DNA of 64,000 bases from positions 62,001 through 126,000 of the forward strand of contig JAFUYO010000005.1 of the NCBI GenBank assembly GCA_017470505.1, written 5' to 3'. Positions 25,051-33,469 of this stretch are shown here, piece after piece. The notes below the pieces were generated by a model, which saw nothing but the letters and a program-made list of their open reading frames with translations, had not been told where the DNA came from and did no database searches. Every line of letters starts with the position of its first letter. Within the stretch, counting starts at the first letter, position 1. The translations under genes were made by a program, and so were the position numbers. Source of the stretch: Butyrivibrio sp. GTDB taxonomy: Bacteria; Bacillota; Clostridia; Lachnospirales; Lachnospiraceae.

Positions 25051-25403
25051 GGGTTAGTAAAGGTTTCGACAGGGATTTTGAAGCTGGAGAAGCTATCCGC
25101 AGGACGGTGCGTCAAACCTCAAATTAAAATTAAACGCTGAAGATAATTTAGCATTCGCTGCCTAAGTGCAGCCCGTGGACCCGTGTACACCTACATACAC
25201 GGCAATCCGCGTCAAACTTTGTAGGAAACGACATATCTTAAGCTTTGCGGGTATGGTCGTATCATGAAGCTACCAAATACCTTTGGTTGTCAATTTCCGG
25301 AGGTACGAGGGAACAGGAGTTTAGAGCTCCGGAATAATTGACTATGATAGTAGAAGGACAGGGGATGAATTTTTGGACGCGGGTTCGACTCCCGCCTAAT
25401 CCA
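25051..25403 (+). ncRNA. ssrA: tmRNA (transfer-messenger RNA)
   Basis: tmRNA rescues stalled ribosomes and tags the unfinished protein. The 5' strand GGGTTAG (25051-25057) pairs with CTAATCC (25396-25402) to form the seven-pair acceptor stem with a G3-U70 pair, the alanyl-tRNA synthetase determinant. The T arm is GGGTTCGACTCCC; the 5' side has the TTTCGAC element. The tag frame ends NAEDNLAFAA followed by TAA at 25163-25165; the reading frame is open from GCG at 25109, so the tag is at most about 18 codons. After the discriminator A (25403) comes CTC, so CCA is not encoded and must be added. Ends were set by acceptor pairing. Confidence 0.96.
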
Positions 25404-25447
25404 CTCATGTTAACACTTTTTCGTGAATTAATATTCTTGTAGAAAAT

Positions 25448-25473
25448 AGCAGGGAATAATCTCTGCTGTTTTT
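25448..25473 (+). terminator. Terminator after ssrA
   Basis: AGCAGGGA (25448-25455) pairs with TCTCTGCT (25460-25467) around ATAA, with one G-T pair, followed by GTTTTT. Confidence 0.82.
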
Positions 25474-25588
25474 GTATTTGCAGGGGGAGATTGATTTTTT
25501 ATGAGCGAAAAACTTAATTTCAGCTGTGACTATACATCCGACCGGGCATAGTCAGATATAAACAAGTGTTTATAGAGGAGGAACCCTC

Positions 25589-26191
25589 ATGAATAAGAAT
25601 ATATACGTTGACTTTGATGACTGCCTGTGTGAGACGGCAAAGAGCTTTTCAAAGCTTGTCGCTGATATGTTCGGCAAAAACGTCCCGTACGAAGATATTA
25701 AGTACTTTGATCTGAAGAGGTCTTTTAACCTGACAGATGAGCAGTACGATGAGATGATGATAGAGGGACACACGGAAAAAGTGCTCTTGTCCTATGAGGA
25801 GACCCCGGGGGCATCTGATACATTAAGGGGCTGGATGGCTCAGGGGCACAGCGTATCAGTGATAACAGGGCGGCCTGACAGCGCATACGTTGCGTCCAGA
25901 AAATGGCTCGATGAGCACGGGCTGGGAGAAGCAAGGCTCTATTGCCTCAATAAATACGGCAGGGACAGTTTCATAAAGAACAGTGAGTTTAACTTGGAGC
26001 TCGAGGATTATTACAGGATGAATTTTGACATAGCTGTTGAAGATTCTCCCTCGGCATTTAAGTATTTTGATCATCTGAAAGATGTTAAGGTAATGGTATT
26101 TAACAGGCCGTGGAATGAAGAGAGTGCGCTCCCGGGAGATAACTATTGCAGGTGCTTGTCCTGGACAGAAATCAAAAACAAAGCATTTTAA
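25589..26191 (+). CDS. HAD-family 5'(3')-deoxyribonucleotidase-like protein (NT5C type)
   Basis: A 200-residue HAD-superfamily phosphatase resembling 5'(3')-deoxyribonucleotidases, which dephosphorylate nucleoside monophosphates. The catalytic aspartates are in YVDFDDCLCET (motif I), the Thr of motif II is in SVITGRPDS, and the C-terminal acidic motif is DIAVEDSPSAF. The helical cap insert lies at about residues 20-80. A strong AGGAGG site lies upstream. It is followed by proB after 22 bases and may share its transcript. The specific nucleotide substrate is not shown by sequence. Confidence 0.75.
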   Translation: MNKNIYVDFDDCLCETAKSFSKLVADMFGKNVPYEDIKYFDLKRSFNLTDEQYDEMMIEGHTEKVLLSYEETPGASDTLRGWMAQGHSVSVITGRPDSAYVASRKWLDEHGLGEARLYCLNKYGRDSFIKNSEFNLELEDYYRMNFDIAVEDSPSAFKYFDHLKDVKVMVFNRPWNEESALPGDNYCRCLSWTEIKNKAF

Positions 26192-26213
26192 ATAAACACA
26201 TAAGGGGAGAGAG

Positions 26214-27008
26214 ATGGGAGTCAGTAAAAAGAGGATTGTTGTAAAGGTTGGAACGAGCACCATAACAAATGAGTCGGGAAATATCGACATCAGGTCTCTT
26301 GACCATTTGTGCCGCGCCCTTTCGGGAGTTGAGAATCTGGGATATGACCTCGTGCTTGTTTCATCGGGCGCAATTGCGGTAGGAGCAGGCAAGATGAGAC
26401 TGAAGCAGAAGCCTCAGGAGATCAGGATGAAGCAGGCCGCAGCGGCAGTTGGGCAGACTCACCTCATGCATCTGTACGACAGATTCTTTGGCGAGTACGG
26501 CAGGATGGTAGGCCAGATTCTTCTTGATAACGGTGATATCACAGACCCTGTCAGGAGCGAGAATTTAAAGAATACCTTTGATGCTCTTTTGGAGAATCAC
26601 ATTATTCCGATCGTAAATGAGAACGACTCCGTCAGCCACGCCGAGATCGAGTCAGAGAAAAAGCTCTTTTCCGACAACGATATGTTATCTGCGGTTGTTG
26701 CCGTTTTCTGCAACGCCTGCAAGCTCATAATATTCTCTGATATTGACGGACTCTATGACGGCAATCCGCAGACCAACCCGGACGCTAAGATAATCAGCAG
26801 GGTAGAGGAGATAACGGAGGAACTTAAATCCGTCGCATCAGGCTCCGGATCGAACAGGGGAACCGGCGGCATGATCACCAAGCTCGAGGCGGCAGAGCTC
26901 GCGACAAACCACGGGATAGACGTACTTATCACAAACGGCAAAAACCCGGAGAAGCTCTATGACATCATAGACAAGAAGAAGGTCGGGACACTCTTTGTCG
27001 CCAAATAA
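26214..27008 (+). CDS. proB: Glutamate 5-kinase, short form without PUA domain
   Basis: ProB phosphorylates glutamate in the first step of proline synthesis. Seen: the N-terminal IVVKVGTSTIT phosphate loop, LVSSGAIAVG, the central IVNENDSVSHAEI and FSDNDMLSA, and the C-terminal GTGGMITKLEAAELA. The 264 residues cover only the amino-acid-kinase domain; the C-terminal PUA domain of the ~370-residue E. coli enzyme is absent, which is known in some bacteria. The partner proA is not adjacent but about 28 kb away at 55073. GGGGAGAG precedes the ATG. Confidence 0.93.
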   Translation: MGVSKKRIVVKVGTSTITNESGNIDIRSLDHLCRALSGVENLGYDLVLVSSGAIAVGAGKMRLKQKPQEIRMKQAAAAVGQTHLMHLYDRFFGEYGRMVGQILLDNGDITDPVRSENLKNTFDALLENHIIPIVNENDSVSHAEIESEKKLFSDNDMLSAVVAVFCNACKLIIFSDIDGLYDGNPQTNPDAKIISRVEEITEELKSVASGSGSNRGTGGMITKLEAAELATNHGIDVLITNGKNPEKLYDIIDKKKVGTLFVAK

Positions 27009-27026
27009 AGAAAAATGATCGCACAA

Positions 27027-27058
27027 AAAAGCAGCCTGTAAGTAATCAGGCTGCTTTT
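27027..27058. terminator. Bidirectional terminator between proB and a convergent gene
   Basis: AAAAGCAGCCTG (27027-27038) and CAGGCTGCTTTT (27047-27058) form a 12-base-pair perfect stem with an 8-base loop. The A and T runs serve both strands. Confidence 0.88.
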
Positions 27059-27086
27059 GTCTTAATTCCTGCTACTTGAAAAGCAC

Positions 27087-27656
27087 TCAGGGATTTTCGT
27101 GGTATTTGTCGTAGAGCTCTGCGAGGTATGTCTTGACGATCTGTATGTTTGACATCTTACGAAGATCTGCATTTCCCATCATGACAGAAATCTCATCAGC
27201 AAGAAGGAGCATGTTGAAGATCTTGAGCTTGAACTCATCTCTTGTAAGAGCATCAACATTGATCTCCATAAGAGGAGCGCCCAGCTTCATCGTTATGTTC
27301 TCGTCAGCAATACCTGTCATGACCATGCGCGACTCGGGGTCAAAGTTGACATAGAGGATGAGCTGTTCCTTCTCAAACTTTTTGAGAGAAGTGGGAGTCT
27401 GGTGTGAGAGCTCCATCCACTCGTAGAGATCGGCTTCATCAGGATTCATGAGGTATCTGGTGAGCTCTTCCCTGTGCTTGTCAACATACTGCATATATTT
27501 GCTGGCGTTAGGTCCTGTGTAAGAAAGATCAACCTTGACGCCGTTATCGGTCTTGACCAGACGGCATTTCTCAGCAACCTCCTTGATCTTCAAGGAAGTT
27601 TCCGTGTTGCCGATCATCTTAAAAGTACCGGTTTCCAATTCCTGTCTAAATTCCAT
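27087..27656 (-). CDS. Conserved-looking cytoplasmic protein of unknown function
   Basis: I do not recognise this family. The 189-residue protein has no signal peptide or membrane segment and looks mixed alpha/beta: a beta-rich N-terminal part (MEFRQELETGTFKMIGN), a central segment with HREELTRYLMNPDEADLYEWM and a helical C-terminus. The ATG at 27656 is preferred because AAGGAG lies 6 bases upstream; a start at 27683 has no ribosome site. It is divergent from ftsK and shares overlapping promoter elements with it. A clear ribosome site, terminator and codon pattern support a real gene. Confidence 0.75.
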   Translation of the reverse strand: MEFRQELETGTFKMIGNTETSLKIKEVAEKCRLVKTDNGVKVDLSYTGPNASKYMQYVDKHREELTRYLMNPDEADLYEWMELSHQTPTSLKKFEKEQLILYVNFDPESRMVMTGIADENITMKLGAPLMEINVDALTRDEFKLKIFNMLLLADEISVMMGNADLRKMSNIQIVKTYLAELYDKYHENP

Positions 27657-27698
27657 TACTATCTCCTTCATATGTTTATGCATGAATATTAAATCAGT

Positions 27699-27737
27699 GT
27701 TAGTATAGCATAAAGGGTTTAAAAATGATATACTAAC
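27699..27737. promoter_or_regulatory. Divergent -10 boxes as a perfect inverted repeat
   Basis: GTTAGTATA (27699-27707) and TATACTAAC (27729-27737) are perfect inverses. Each contains a TATACT -10 box, one reading left to the unknown gene and one right to ftsK. The -35 regions would overlap the opposite -10 box. Neither -35 box is clear, so promoter activity is inferred. Confidence 0.5.
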
Positions 27738-27780
27738 TAGGTTGAATTATTATATATAAAGTTTTTGTGACGGGGAAGAA

Positions 27781-30700
27781 ATGGCTACAAATAATAGGGG
27801 AAATTCTGGAAGAAAGACTACAGCAAGGAGTACTTCTTCATCTAAAACCAGGTCTGCCAGGACCAGAAATGTCCAGGAGGAAGAGCTTGACTACTCTTTG
27901 AGGAGTGAACTGGTCATCATTGGTATGGTGGCGCTGACTGTTTTTTTATTCCTGTGTAATTTTGGCATATGCGGAGCATTTGGAAACGCTGTGAGCAGCG
28001 TCCTTTTTGGGCTGTTCGGCTTTACTGCCTATGTGGCGCCTCTTGTTGCGCTTCTCTCGGTGGCAGTGGGAGTTGCAAACTTCGGATCGAGTGCCTCAAA
28101 GCGAAAGATAATATCGGGACTTGTGATCTTTTTTATCGTGGGAATGGTGGCTGAGCTGCTCAGCGGAAGACCACAGGCGGCTTCATCCTACGACATCGGT
28201 GGGATTTTTGCGGGTGCCAGCACGCAGAGGAACGGAGGCGGAATATTTGCCGGGTCACTGGCTTATTTTTCCTACAAGCTCTTATCGCTTGTCGGGACGG
28301 TACTTGTTCTTCTGGTTGCAGGAATAGTTGCAATAGTCGTGTTCACGCAGCACTCCTTCGTGGGCGGTCTTAAGATGGGCGGAATAAGGCTCCTTGAAAA
28401 GACCAGGGAGGAAGCCGACAACTACAGGGATTATGCGGAAAGACGCCGCGAAAAGATGGAGCAGCGCAGGGCAGAGATTGAGAGGGAGAGGCAGCTCGCC
28501 ATCGAACAGAAAGAGGATGAGAAGATCCTCCGCATGGAAAAGAAGGTGAGCGGAGTCATGATCGACACCGCCCTCGACAAGGAGAAGGAAGCGGAAGCTG
28601 TATCCGATGAGCTCAGCGAGATGCGCGATGAAAAGAAAAATGACAGGAATCTCTTTATCCCTGATGAGGACGAGTTCCACGACGACATACATGAGATCAC
28701 GCTGAAGGATGAGGCAGACAGGGCAATCCGTGCGATTGAGGGCGCAGAAAGCTATGAGGAAGAGTCTGATAAGGAGTATGAAGAGGAGCCAGGTTACGGA
28801 TCTGACCTTGAAGTCAGGGCACATGCCATAGTTAACCCGGAGCCTGATGCAAGAATACAAACGTTGAGAGATCCTGGTGTTGTTCGAAAATCGGTTTCAA
28901 GGTATGAGGATGAGCCGGGATATGAGATGGGGCCGCGCTCCAATGAAGCTGCCCCTTCTGAATATGCTACTGATATAGAATCTGATCCTTCATACGATCA
29001 TGACGCTGAGAGAGAATACGAGCCTGAGTATCAGGATGAGCCCATACCTGATGAGGAGCCTGAGCACGGTTCAGTACAGGACTACGAGCCGGCGCCTGTT
29101 CCTTCGCCTTCATCAGATGGGAGAGATACATCACTTCAGAGGCTTGTCGCAAGGGCAACAGATGAGTTTGAAGATGAAGATATCCTCCCTGATGTACCTG
29201 TGCACGCAGAGCACTTAGGAAACGGCATGAACGGCGACTACGTCATTCACGCACAGGATCACATCTCGAGGAGCACCTCGGGAAGCACCGCAATAAACGG
29301 TGCGGCTCCTGCAATAAGCAGCACTCCCGGGCCGCACACAACATCGCCCGGAATGGAAAAGGCAATAGAGCAGCACAAAAAGGCTGTTCCTAAGAAATAT
29401 ATTTTCCCTCCGCTTGACCTTTTGGAGAAGGGCAAAAAGAACAAGAACAATGACTCTGAGAGAACCCTTAAAGAGACTGCCGTAAAGCTGCAGGAGACTC
29501 TTAAGACCTTCGGCGTCAATGTCACTGTCACAGATATCAGCCAGGGACCTGCTGTCACAAGGTTTGAGCTTCAGCCTGAGGCAGGCGTGAGGGTTAACAA
29601 GATTGTCGGGTTATCAGACGATATCAAGATGAACCTCGCTGCGAGTGATATCAGGATTGAGGCGCCCATTCCGGGTAAGGCGGCAGTCGGAATCGAGGTT
29701 CCCAACAAGGAGAACCAGGCCGTTGCCTTAAGGGATCTATTTGAGTCGGATGAGTATCAGAATTTCTCGTCGCGACTTGCCTTTGCGGTAGGTAAGGATA
29801 TTGCGGGCAAGACCGTCGTGACTGATATTGCCAAGATGCCTCACCTTCTGATCGCCGGCGCCACAGGTTCAGGTAAGTCAGTATGTATCAACACGATCAT
29901 AATGAGCCTTATCTACAAATCAGATCCCAAGGACGTACAGATGATCATGATCGATCCCAAGATAGTTGAGCTCTCTGTCTATAACGGGATACCGCATCTG
30001 ATGATCCCTGTAGTGACGGATCCCAAGAAGGCTGCAGCAGCGCTTAACTGGGCTGTGGCTGAGATGACGAACAGATACAAGAAGTTTGCAGAGACAGGAG
30101 TCAGGGACTTAAAGGGCTACAACAAGATGCTCATTGAGAAGAATGACCCGGATCAGCCGCCGCTTCCTCAGCTCGTTGTGATAGTGGACGAGCTTGCTGA
30201 CCTCATGATGGTATCAGCCAAGGAAGTTGAGGATTCTATCTGCAGACTGACTCAGCTTGCCAGAGCTGCCGGTATCCATCTGATAATCGCAACGCAGCGT
30301 CCTTCGGTAGACGTCATCACCGGCCTCATCAAGGCCAATATGCCCAGCCGAATCGCCTTTGCGGTATCAAGCGGTGTCGATTCAAGGACGATCCTCGACA
30401 TCACGGGCGCGGAGAAGCTCCTCGGAAAGGGCGATATGCTCTTTTACCCGCAGGGCTACACTAAGCCCGCGCGCGTTCAGGGTGCGTTTGTTTCAGACAA
30501 GGAAGTGCAGGCAGTAACCGACTTTTTGCGAAATCAGGGGATTGACTCCTCCTACGGTGCGAACATAGAGGAGCAGATAAACAGTATGCAGGGCCAGTCG
30601 GGCGGTGATGCAGGTGCATCTTCCGGCGGCGATTCGGGCTCTGATATGGATGAGTACTTTGTTCAGGCAGGGAACATTATAATAGAGAGTCAGAAGGCAT

Positions 30701-30867
30701 CAATCGGAATGCTGCAACGAAAATTCAAGATCGGCTTTAACAGGGCGGCCAGGATAATGGATCAGCTCTGCGAAGCCGGAGTTGTGGGAGACGAGGAGGG
30801 AACCAAGCCCAGAAAAGTACTGATGACAAAGGCGGAGTTTGATGAGTTATTAGGTGGAGGAGAGTAA
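27781..30867 (+). CDS. ftsK: DNA translocase FtsK/SpoIIIE
   Basis: FtsK/SpoIIIE pumps chromosomal DNA through the septum during division or sporulation. The 1028-residue protein has a basic N-terminus, four to five membrane helices (about residues 40-190), a long charged linker (about 200-510) rich in Glu/Asp/Pro/Tyr, the RecA-like motor (about 530-915) with Walker A GATGSGKSVCIN and Walker B VVIVDELADLMM, and a C-terminal winged-helix gamma domain (about 965-1025, QRKFKIGFNRAARIMDQL). The linker is longer than in B. subtilis SpoIIIE (787 residues in all). fhs starts directly at its stop codon with the ribosome site inside its end. Confidence 0.95.
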   Translation: MATNNRGNSGRKTTARSTSSSKTRSARTRNVQEEELDYSLRSELVIIGMVALTVFLFLCNFGICGAFGNAVSSVLFGLFGFTAYVAPLVALLSVAVGVANFGSSASKRKIISGLVIFFIVGMVAELLSGRPQAASSYDIGGIFAGASTQRNGGGIFAGSLAYFSYKLLSLVGTVLVLLVAGIVAIVVFTQHSFVGGLKMGGIRLLEKTREEADNYRDYAERRREKMEQRRAEIERERQLAIEQKEDEKILRMEKKVSGVMIDTALDKEKEAEAVSDELSEMRDEKKNDRNLFIPDEDEFHDDIHEITLKDEADRAIRAIEGAESYEEESDKEYEEEPGYGSDLEVRAHAIVNPEPDARIQTLRDPGVVRKSVSRYEDEPGYEMGPRSNEAAPSEYATDIESDPSYDHDAEREYEPEYQDEPIPDEEPEHGSVQDYEPAPVPSPSSDGRDTSLQRLVARATDEFEDEDILPDVPVHAEHLGNGMNGDYVIHAQDHISRSTSGSTAINGAAPAISSTPGPHTTSPGMEKAIEQHKKAVPKKYIFPPLDLLEKGKKNKNNDSERTLKETAVKLQETLKTFGVNVTVTDISQGPAVTRFELQPEAGVRVNKIVGLSDDIKMNLAASDIRIEAPIPGKAAVGIEVPNKENQAVALRDLFESDEYQNFSSRLAFAVGKDIAGKTVVTDIAKMPHLLIAGATGSGKSVCINTIIMSLIYKSDPKDVQMIMIDPKIVELSVYNGIPHLMIPVVTDPKKAAAALNWAVAEMTNRYKKFAETGVRDLKGYNKMLIEKNDPDQPPLPQLVVIVDELADLMMVSAKEVEDSICRLTQLARAAGIHLIIATQRPSVDVITGLIKANMPSRIAFAVSSGVDSRTILDITGAEKLLGKGDMLFYPQGYTKPARVQGAFVSDKEVQAVTDFLRNQGIDSSYGANIEEQINSMQGQSGGDAGASSGGDSGSDMDEYFVQAGNIIIESQKASIGMLQRKFKIGFNRAARIMDQLCEAGVVGDEEGTKPRKVLMTKAEFDELLGGGE

Positions 30868-32544
30868 ATGGCTGTAAAAAGTGATATCGAAATCGCACAG
30901 GAAGCAAAGATGCTTCACATCAGAGAGATCGCTAAGGAGCTTGGGATTACCGAAGATGACCTTGAGTATTATGGCAGATACAAGGCGAAGCTGAGTGAGG
31001 AGTACCTCGAAAAGGTAAAAAACAACAAAAAAGGGAAACTTATTCTTGTGACAGCGATAAACCCTACACCTGCGGGTGAGGGCAAGACTACGACAAGCGT
31101 CGGACTTGGAGATGCAATGAAAAGGCTTGGCTACAAGACTGTCATTGCGCTTCGTGAGCCATCACTCGGACCCTGCTTTGGTATAAAAGGCGGCGCAGCA
31201 GGGGGCGGATACGCGCAGGTTGTTCCCATGGAGGATCTGAATCTCCACTTTACGGGAGATTTCCATGCGATAACATCTGCCAACAACCTTCTTGCAGCTC
31301 TTCTGGATAACCACATCCAGCAGGGCAATGAGCTGAACATAGATACAAGACAGATCATATGGAAAAGAGCTGAGGACATGAATGACAGGGCCCTTCGTAA
31401 TATCGTTGTAGGGCTCGGTGCAAAGGCTGACGGTGTTCCGAGAGAGGACCACTTTGTAATAACGGTTGCCTCCGAGATAATGGCAATTCTCTGTCTTGCA
31501 AGTGATATGAAGGATTTAAAAGAGAGACTCTCCAGGATCATTGTTGCTTACACAAGAGATGGAGAACCTGTGACTGCAGGAGACCTCAAGGCTGTCGGGG
31601 CAATGGCAGCTCTTTTAAAGGATGCAATAAAGCCCAATCTTGTCCAGACACTTGAGCACACACCGGTTATCGTACACGGCGGTCCCTTTGCGAATATTGC
31701 TCACGGCTGCAACTCGGTAAGGGCTACAAGAACAGCTCTTTCGATTTCGGATTACACTGTCACCGAGGCAGGCTTCGGCGCTGACCTTGGCGCTGAGAAG
31801 TTCCTTGATATCAAGTGCAGGATAGCAGGCCTTAAGCCAAATGCAGTCGTACTTGTCGCAACAGTCAGAGCGCTCAAGTACAACGGCGGCGTTCCGAAGG
31901 CTGAGCTTGGAGAAGAGAACCTAGATGCACTCAAAAAGGGAATCGTAAATCTTGAGAAGCACATTGAGAATATACAAAAATACGGAGTTCCGGTTGTCGT
32001 GACTCTCAACTCATTCCTGACAGATACAGATGCTGAGCTAAAATTTGTTAAGGAGTTCTGTGAAGGAAAGGGCTGCAGGTTTGCCCTGTCTGAGGTGTGG
32101 GCAAAAGGCGGAGAAGGCGGCGAAGCGCTCGCAAAGGCAGTTGTCGACACAATAGAGAACATACCTTCAAATTATGCGCCTATCTATGAGGATGACTTAT
32201 CCTTAAAGGACAAGATAACAAGGGTTGCGACCGAGATTTACGGCGCTGACGGAGTGAATTTTGCCCCGTCAGCCTTAAAGCAGCTTCAGAAGATAGAGGA
32301 CATGGGATTTGGAAAGATGCCTGTCTGCATGGCCAAGACCCAGTACTCACTCTCGGATGACCCGAATCTCCTCGGAAGACCAAGGGACTACAAGATAACC
32401 GTCAGAGAGGTCTATGTATCTGCCGGTGCCGGCTTTGTTGTGGCACTTACGGGAACCATAGTTACGATGCCGGGACTTCCCAAAAAACCCGCCGCATTTG
32501 ATATTGATGTAAACGACGACGGAAAGATTGTAGGTCTCTTCTGA
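30868..32544 (+). CDS. fhs: Formate-tetrahydrofolate ligase
   Basis: Fhs joins formate to tetrahydrofolate with ATP, feeding the one-carbon pool and, in acetogens, the Wood-Ljungdahl methyl branch. Seen: [18 protein letters not shown] (P-loop), [19 protein letters not shown] in outline and [19 protein letters not shown] in outline, all signature segments. Length 558 residues is standard. It follows ftsK without a gap (GGAGGAG in the ftsK end) and is followed by folD, the next enzyme of the pathway. Confidence 0.97.
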   Translation: MAVKSDIEIAQEAKMLHIREIAKELGITEDDLEYYGRYKAKLSEEYLEKVKNNKKGKLILVTAINPTPAGEGKTTTSVGLGDAMKRLGYKTVIALREPSLGPCFGIKGGAAGGGYAQVVPMEDLNLHFTGDFHAITSANNLLAALLDNHIQQGNELNIDTRQIIWKRAEDMNDRALRNIVVGLGAKADGVPREDHFVITVASEIMAILCLASDMKDLKERLSRIIVAYTRDGEPVTAGDLKAVGAMAALLKDAIKPNLVQTLEHTPVIVHGGPFANIAHGCNSVRATRTALSISDYTVTEAGFGADLGAEKFLDIKCRIAGLKPNAVVLVATVRALKYNGGVPKAELGEENLDALKKGIVNLEKHIENIQKYGVPVVVTLNSFLTDTDAELKFVKEFCEGKGCRFALSEVWAKGGEGGEALAKAVVDTIENIPSNYAPIYEDDLSLKDKITRVATEIYGADGVNFAPSALKQLQKIEDMGFGKMPVCMAKTQYSLSDDPNLLGRPRDYKITVREVYVSAGAGFVVALTGTIVTMPGLPKKPAAFDIDVNDDGKIVGLF

Positions 32545-32572
32545 GGAAAACGCTGATCAGTTCAGCAGTTTT
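32545..32572. repeat. Palindromic repeat, family B, copy 2 (inverted)
   Basis: Begins at the base after the fhs stop codon: GGAAAACGCTGA...TTCAGCAGTTTT. Its reverse complement aligns with the copies at 10788 and 44718. Confidence 0.65.
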
Positions 32573-32605
32573 ACGGCAGTAATATAAAACTATCAGAGGA
32601 TGAAT

Positions 32606-33469
32606 ATGAGTGCGAAGATAATAGACGGTAAATTAATATCACAGCAGATAAAGGATGAGCTTAGGGGTAAGTGCGCAGAGCTGATGGAAAAGGATATAAG
32701 AGTCACTCTTGCCGTTATCCTGGTGGGCGAGGACCCTGCGTCACAGGTATATGTGAGAAACAAGAAAAGAGCATGTGAGTATATAGGCTACAACTCACTT
32801 TCCTATGAACTGCCACAGAATACCACGCAGGATGAGCTCCTTGAGCTTATCGACGGACTAAATGAAAGGGATGATGTTGACGGGATCCTGGTGCAGCTCC
32901 CTCTGCCCGGGCAGATCGATGAAAAGACAGTTTTAAACAGGATAAAGCCTGACAAGGATGTTGACGGATTTCACCCCATAAACGTAGGAGCGCTGCTTGT
33001 CGGCGACAAGGGCTTTGTGTCCTGCACGCCTTCAGGTGTAATACAGCTCCTCAAAAGAGGCATTCCTGAATACGATCTATCCGGAAAAGAGTGCGTGATT
33101 GTCGGAAGGTCAAACATTGTCGGAAAGCCGATGTCTCTTCTGATGCTGCGTGAAAATGCCACTGTTACCGTGGCTCACTCAAGGACCAAAGATATAAAAG
33201 ACGTGTGCAGGAGAGCGGATATAATCATTGCAGCCATTGGAAAGCCGCGCTTTATAACAAGTGACTTTGTAAAAGAGGGAGCTGTTGTGATCGATGTCGG
33301 TATCAACAGGACTTCTGACGGAAAACTCTGCGGAGATGTCGATTATGAGAATGTAAGGGACAAGACCTATGCGATAACTCCCGTACCGGGCGGAGTGGGT
33401 CCCATGACTATTGCGATGCTCATGAACAACTGCTACGAAGCAGCTCTTTTTCACAAGCTTGGAGAATAA
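32606..33469 (+). CDS. folD: Bifunctional methylene-THF dehydrogenase / methenyl-THF cyclohydrolase
   Basis: FolD converts 10-formyl-THF to 5,10-methylene-THF using NADP(H). Seen: VILVGEDPASQVYVRNKKRA with the catalytic Lys/Tyr region, DGILVQLPLPG, KDVDGFHPINVGAL-type segment, CTPSGVIQLL and the nucleotide-binding VIVGRSNIVGKP. ATG 32606 is preferred: AGAGG lies 6 bases upstream, whereas it abuts the in-frame ATG at 32600. The product is then 287 residues. It is coupled with fhs upstream and a zinc-ribbon/TPR gene that starts at the next base. Confidence 0.96.
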   Translation: MSAKIIDGKLISQQIKDELRGKCAELMEKDIRVTLAVILVGEDPASQVYVRNKKRACEYIGYNSLSYELPQNTTQDELLELIDGLNERDDVDGILVQLPLPGQIDEKTVLNRIKPDKDVDGFHPINVGALLVGDKGFVSCTPSGVIQLLKRGIPEYDLSGKECVIVGRSNIVGKPMSLLMLRENATVTVAHSRTKDIKDVCRRADIIIAAIGKPRFITSDFVKEGAVVIDVGINRTSDGKLCGDVDYENVRDKTYAITPVPGGVGPMTIAMLMNNCYEAALFHKLGE

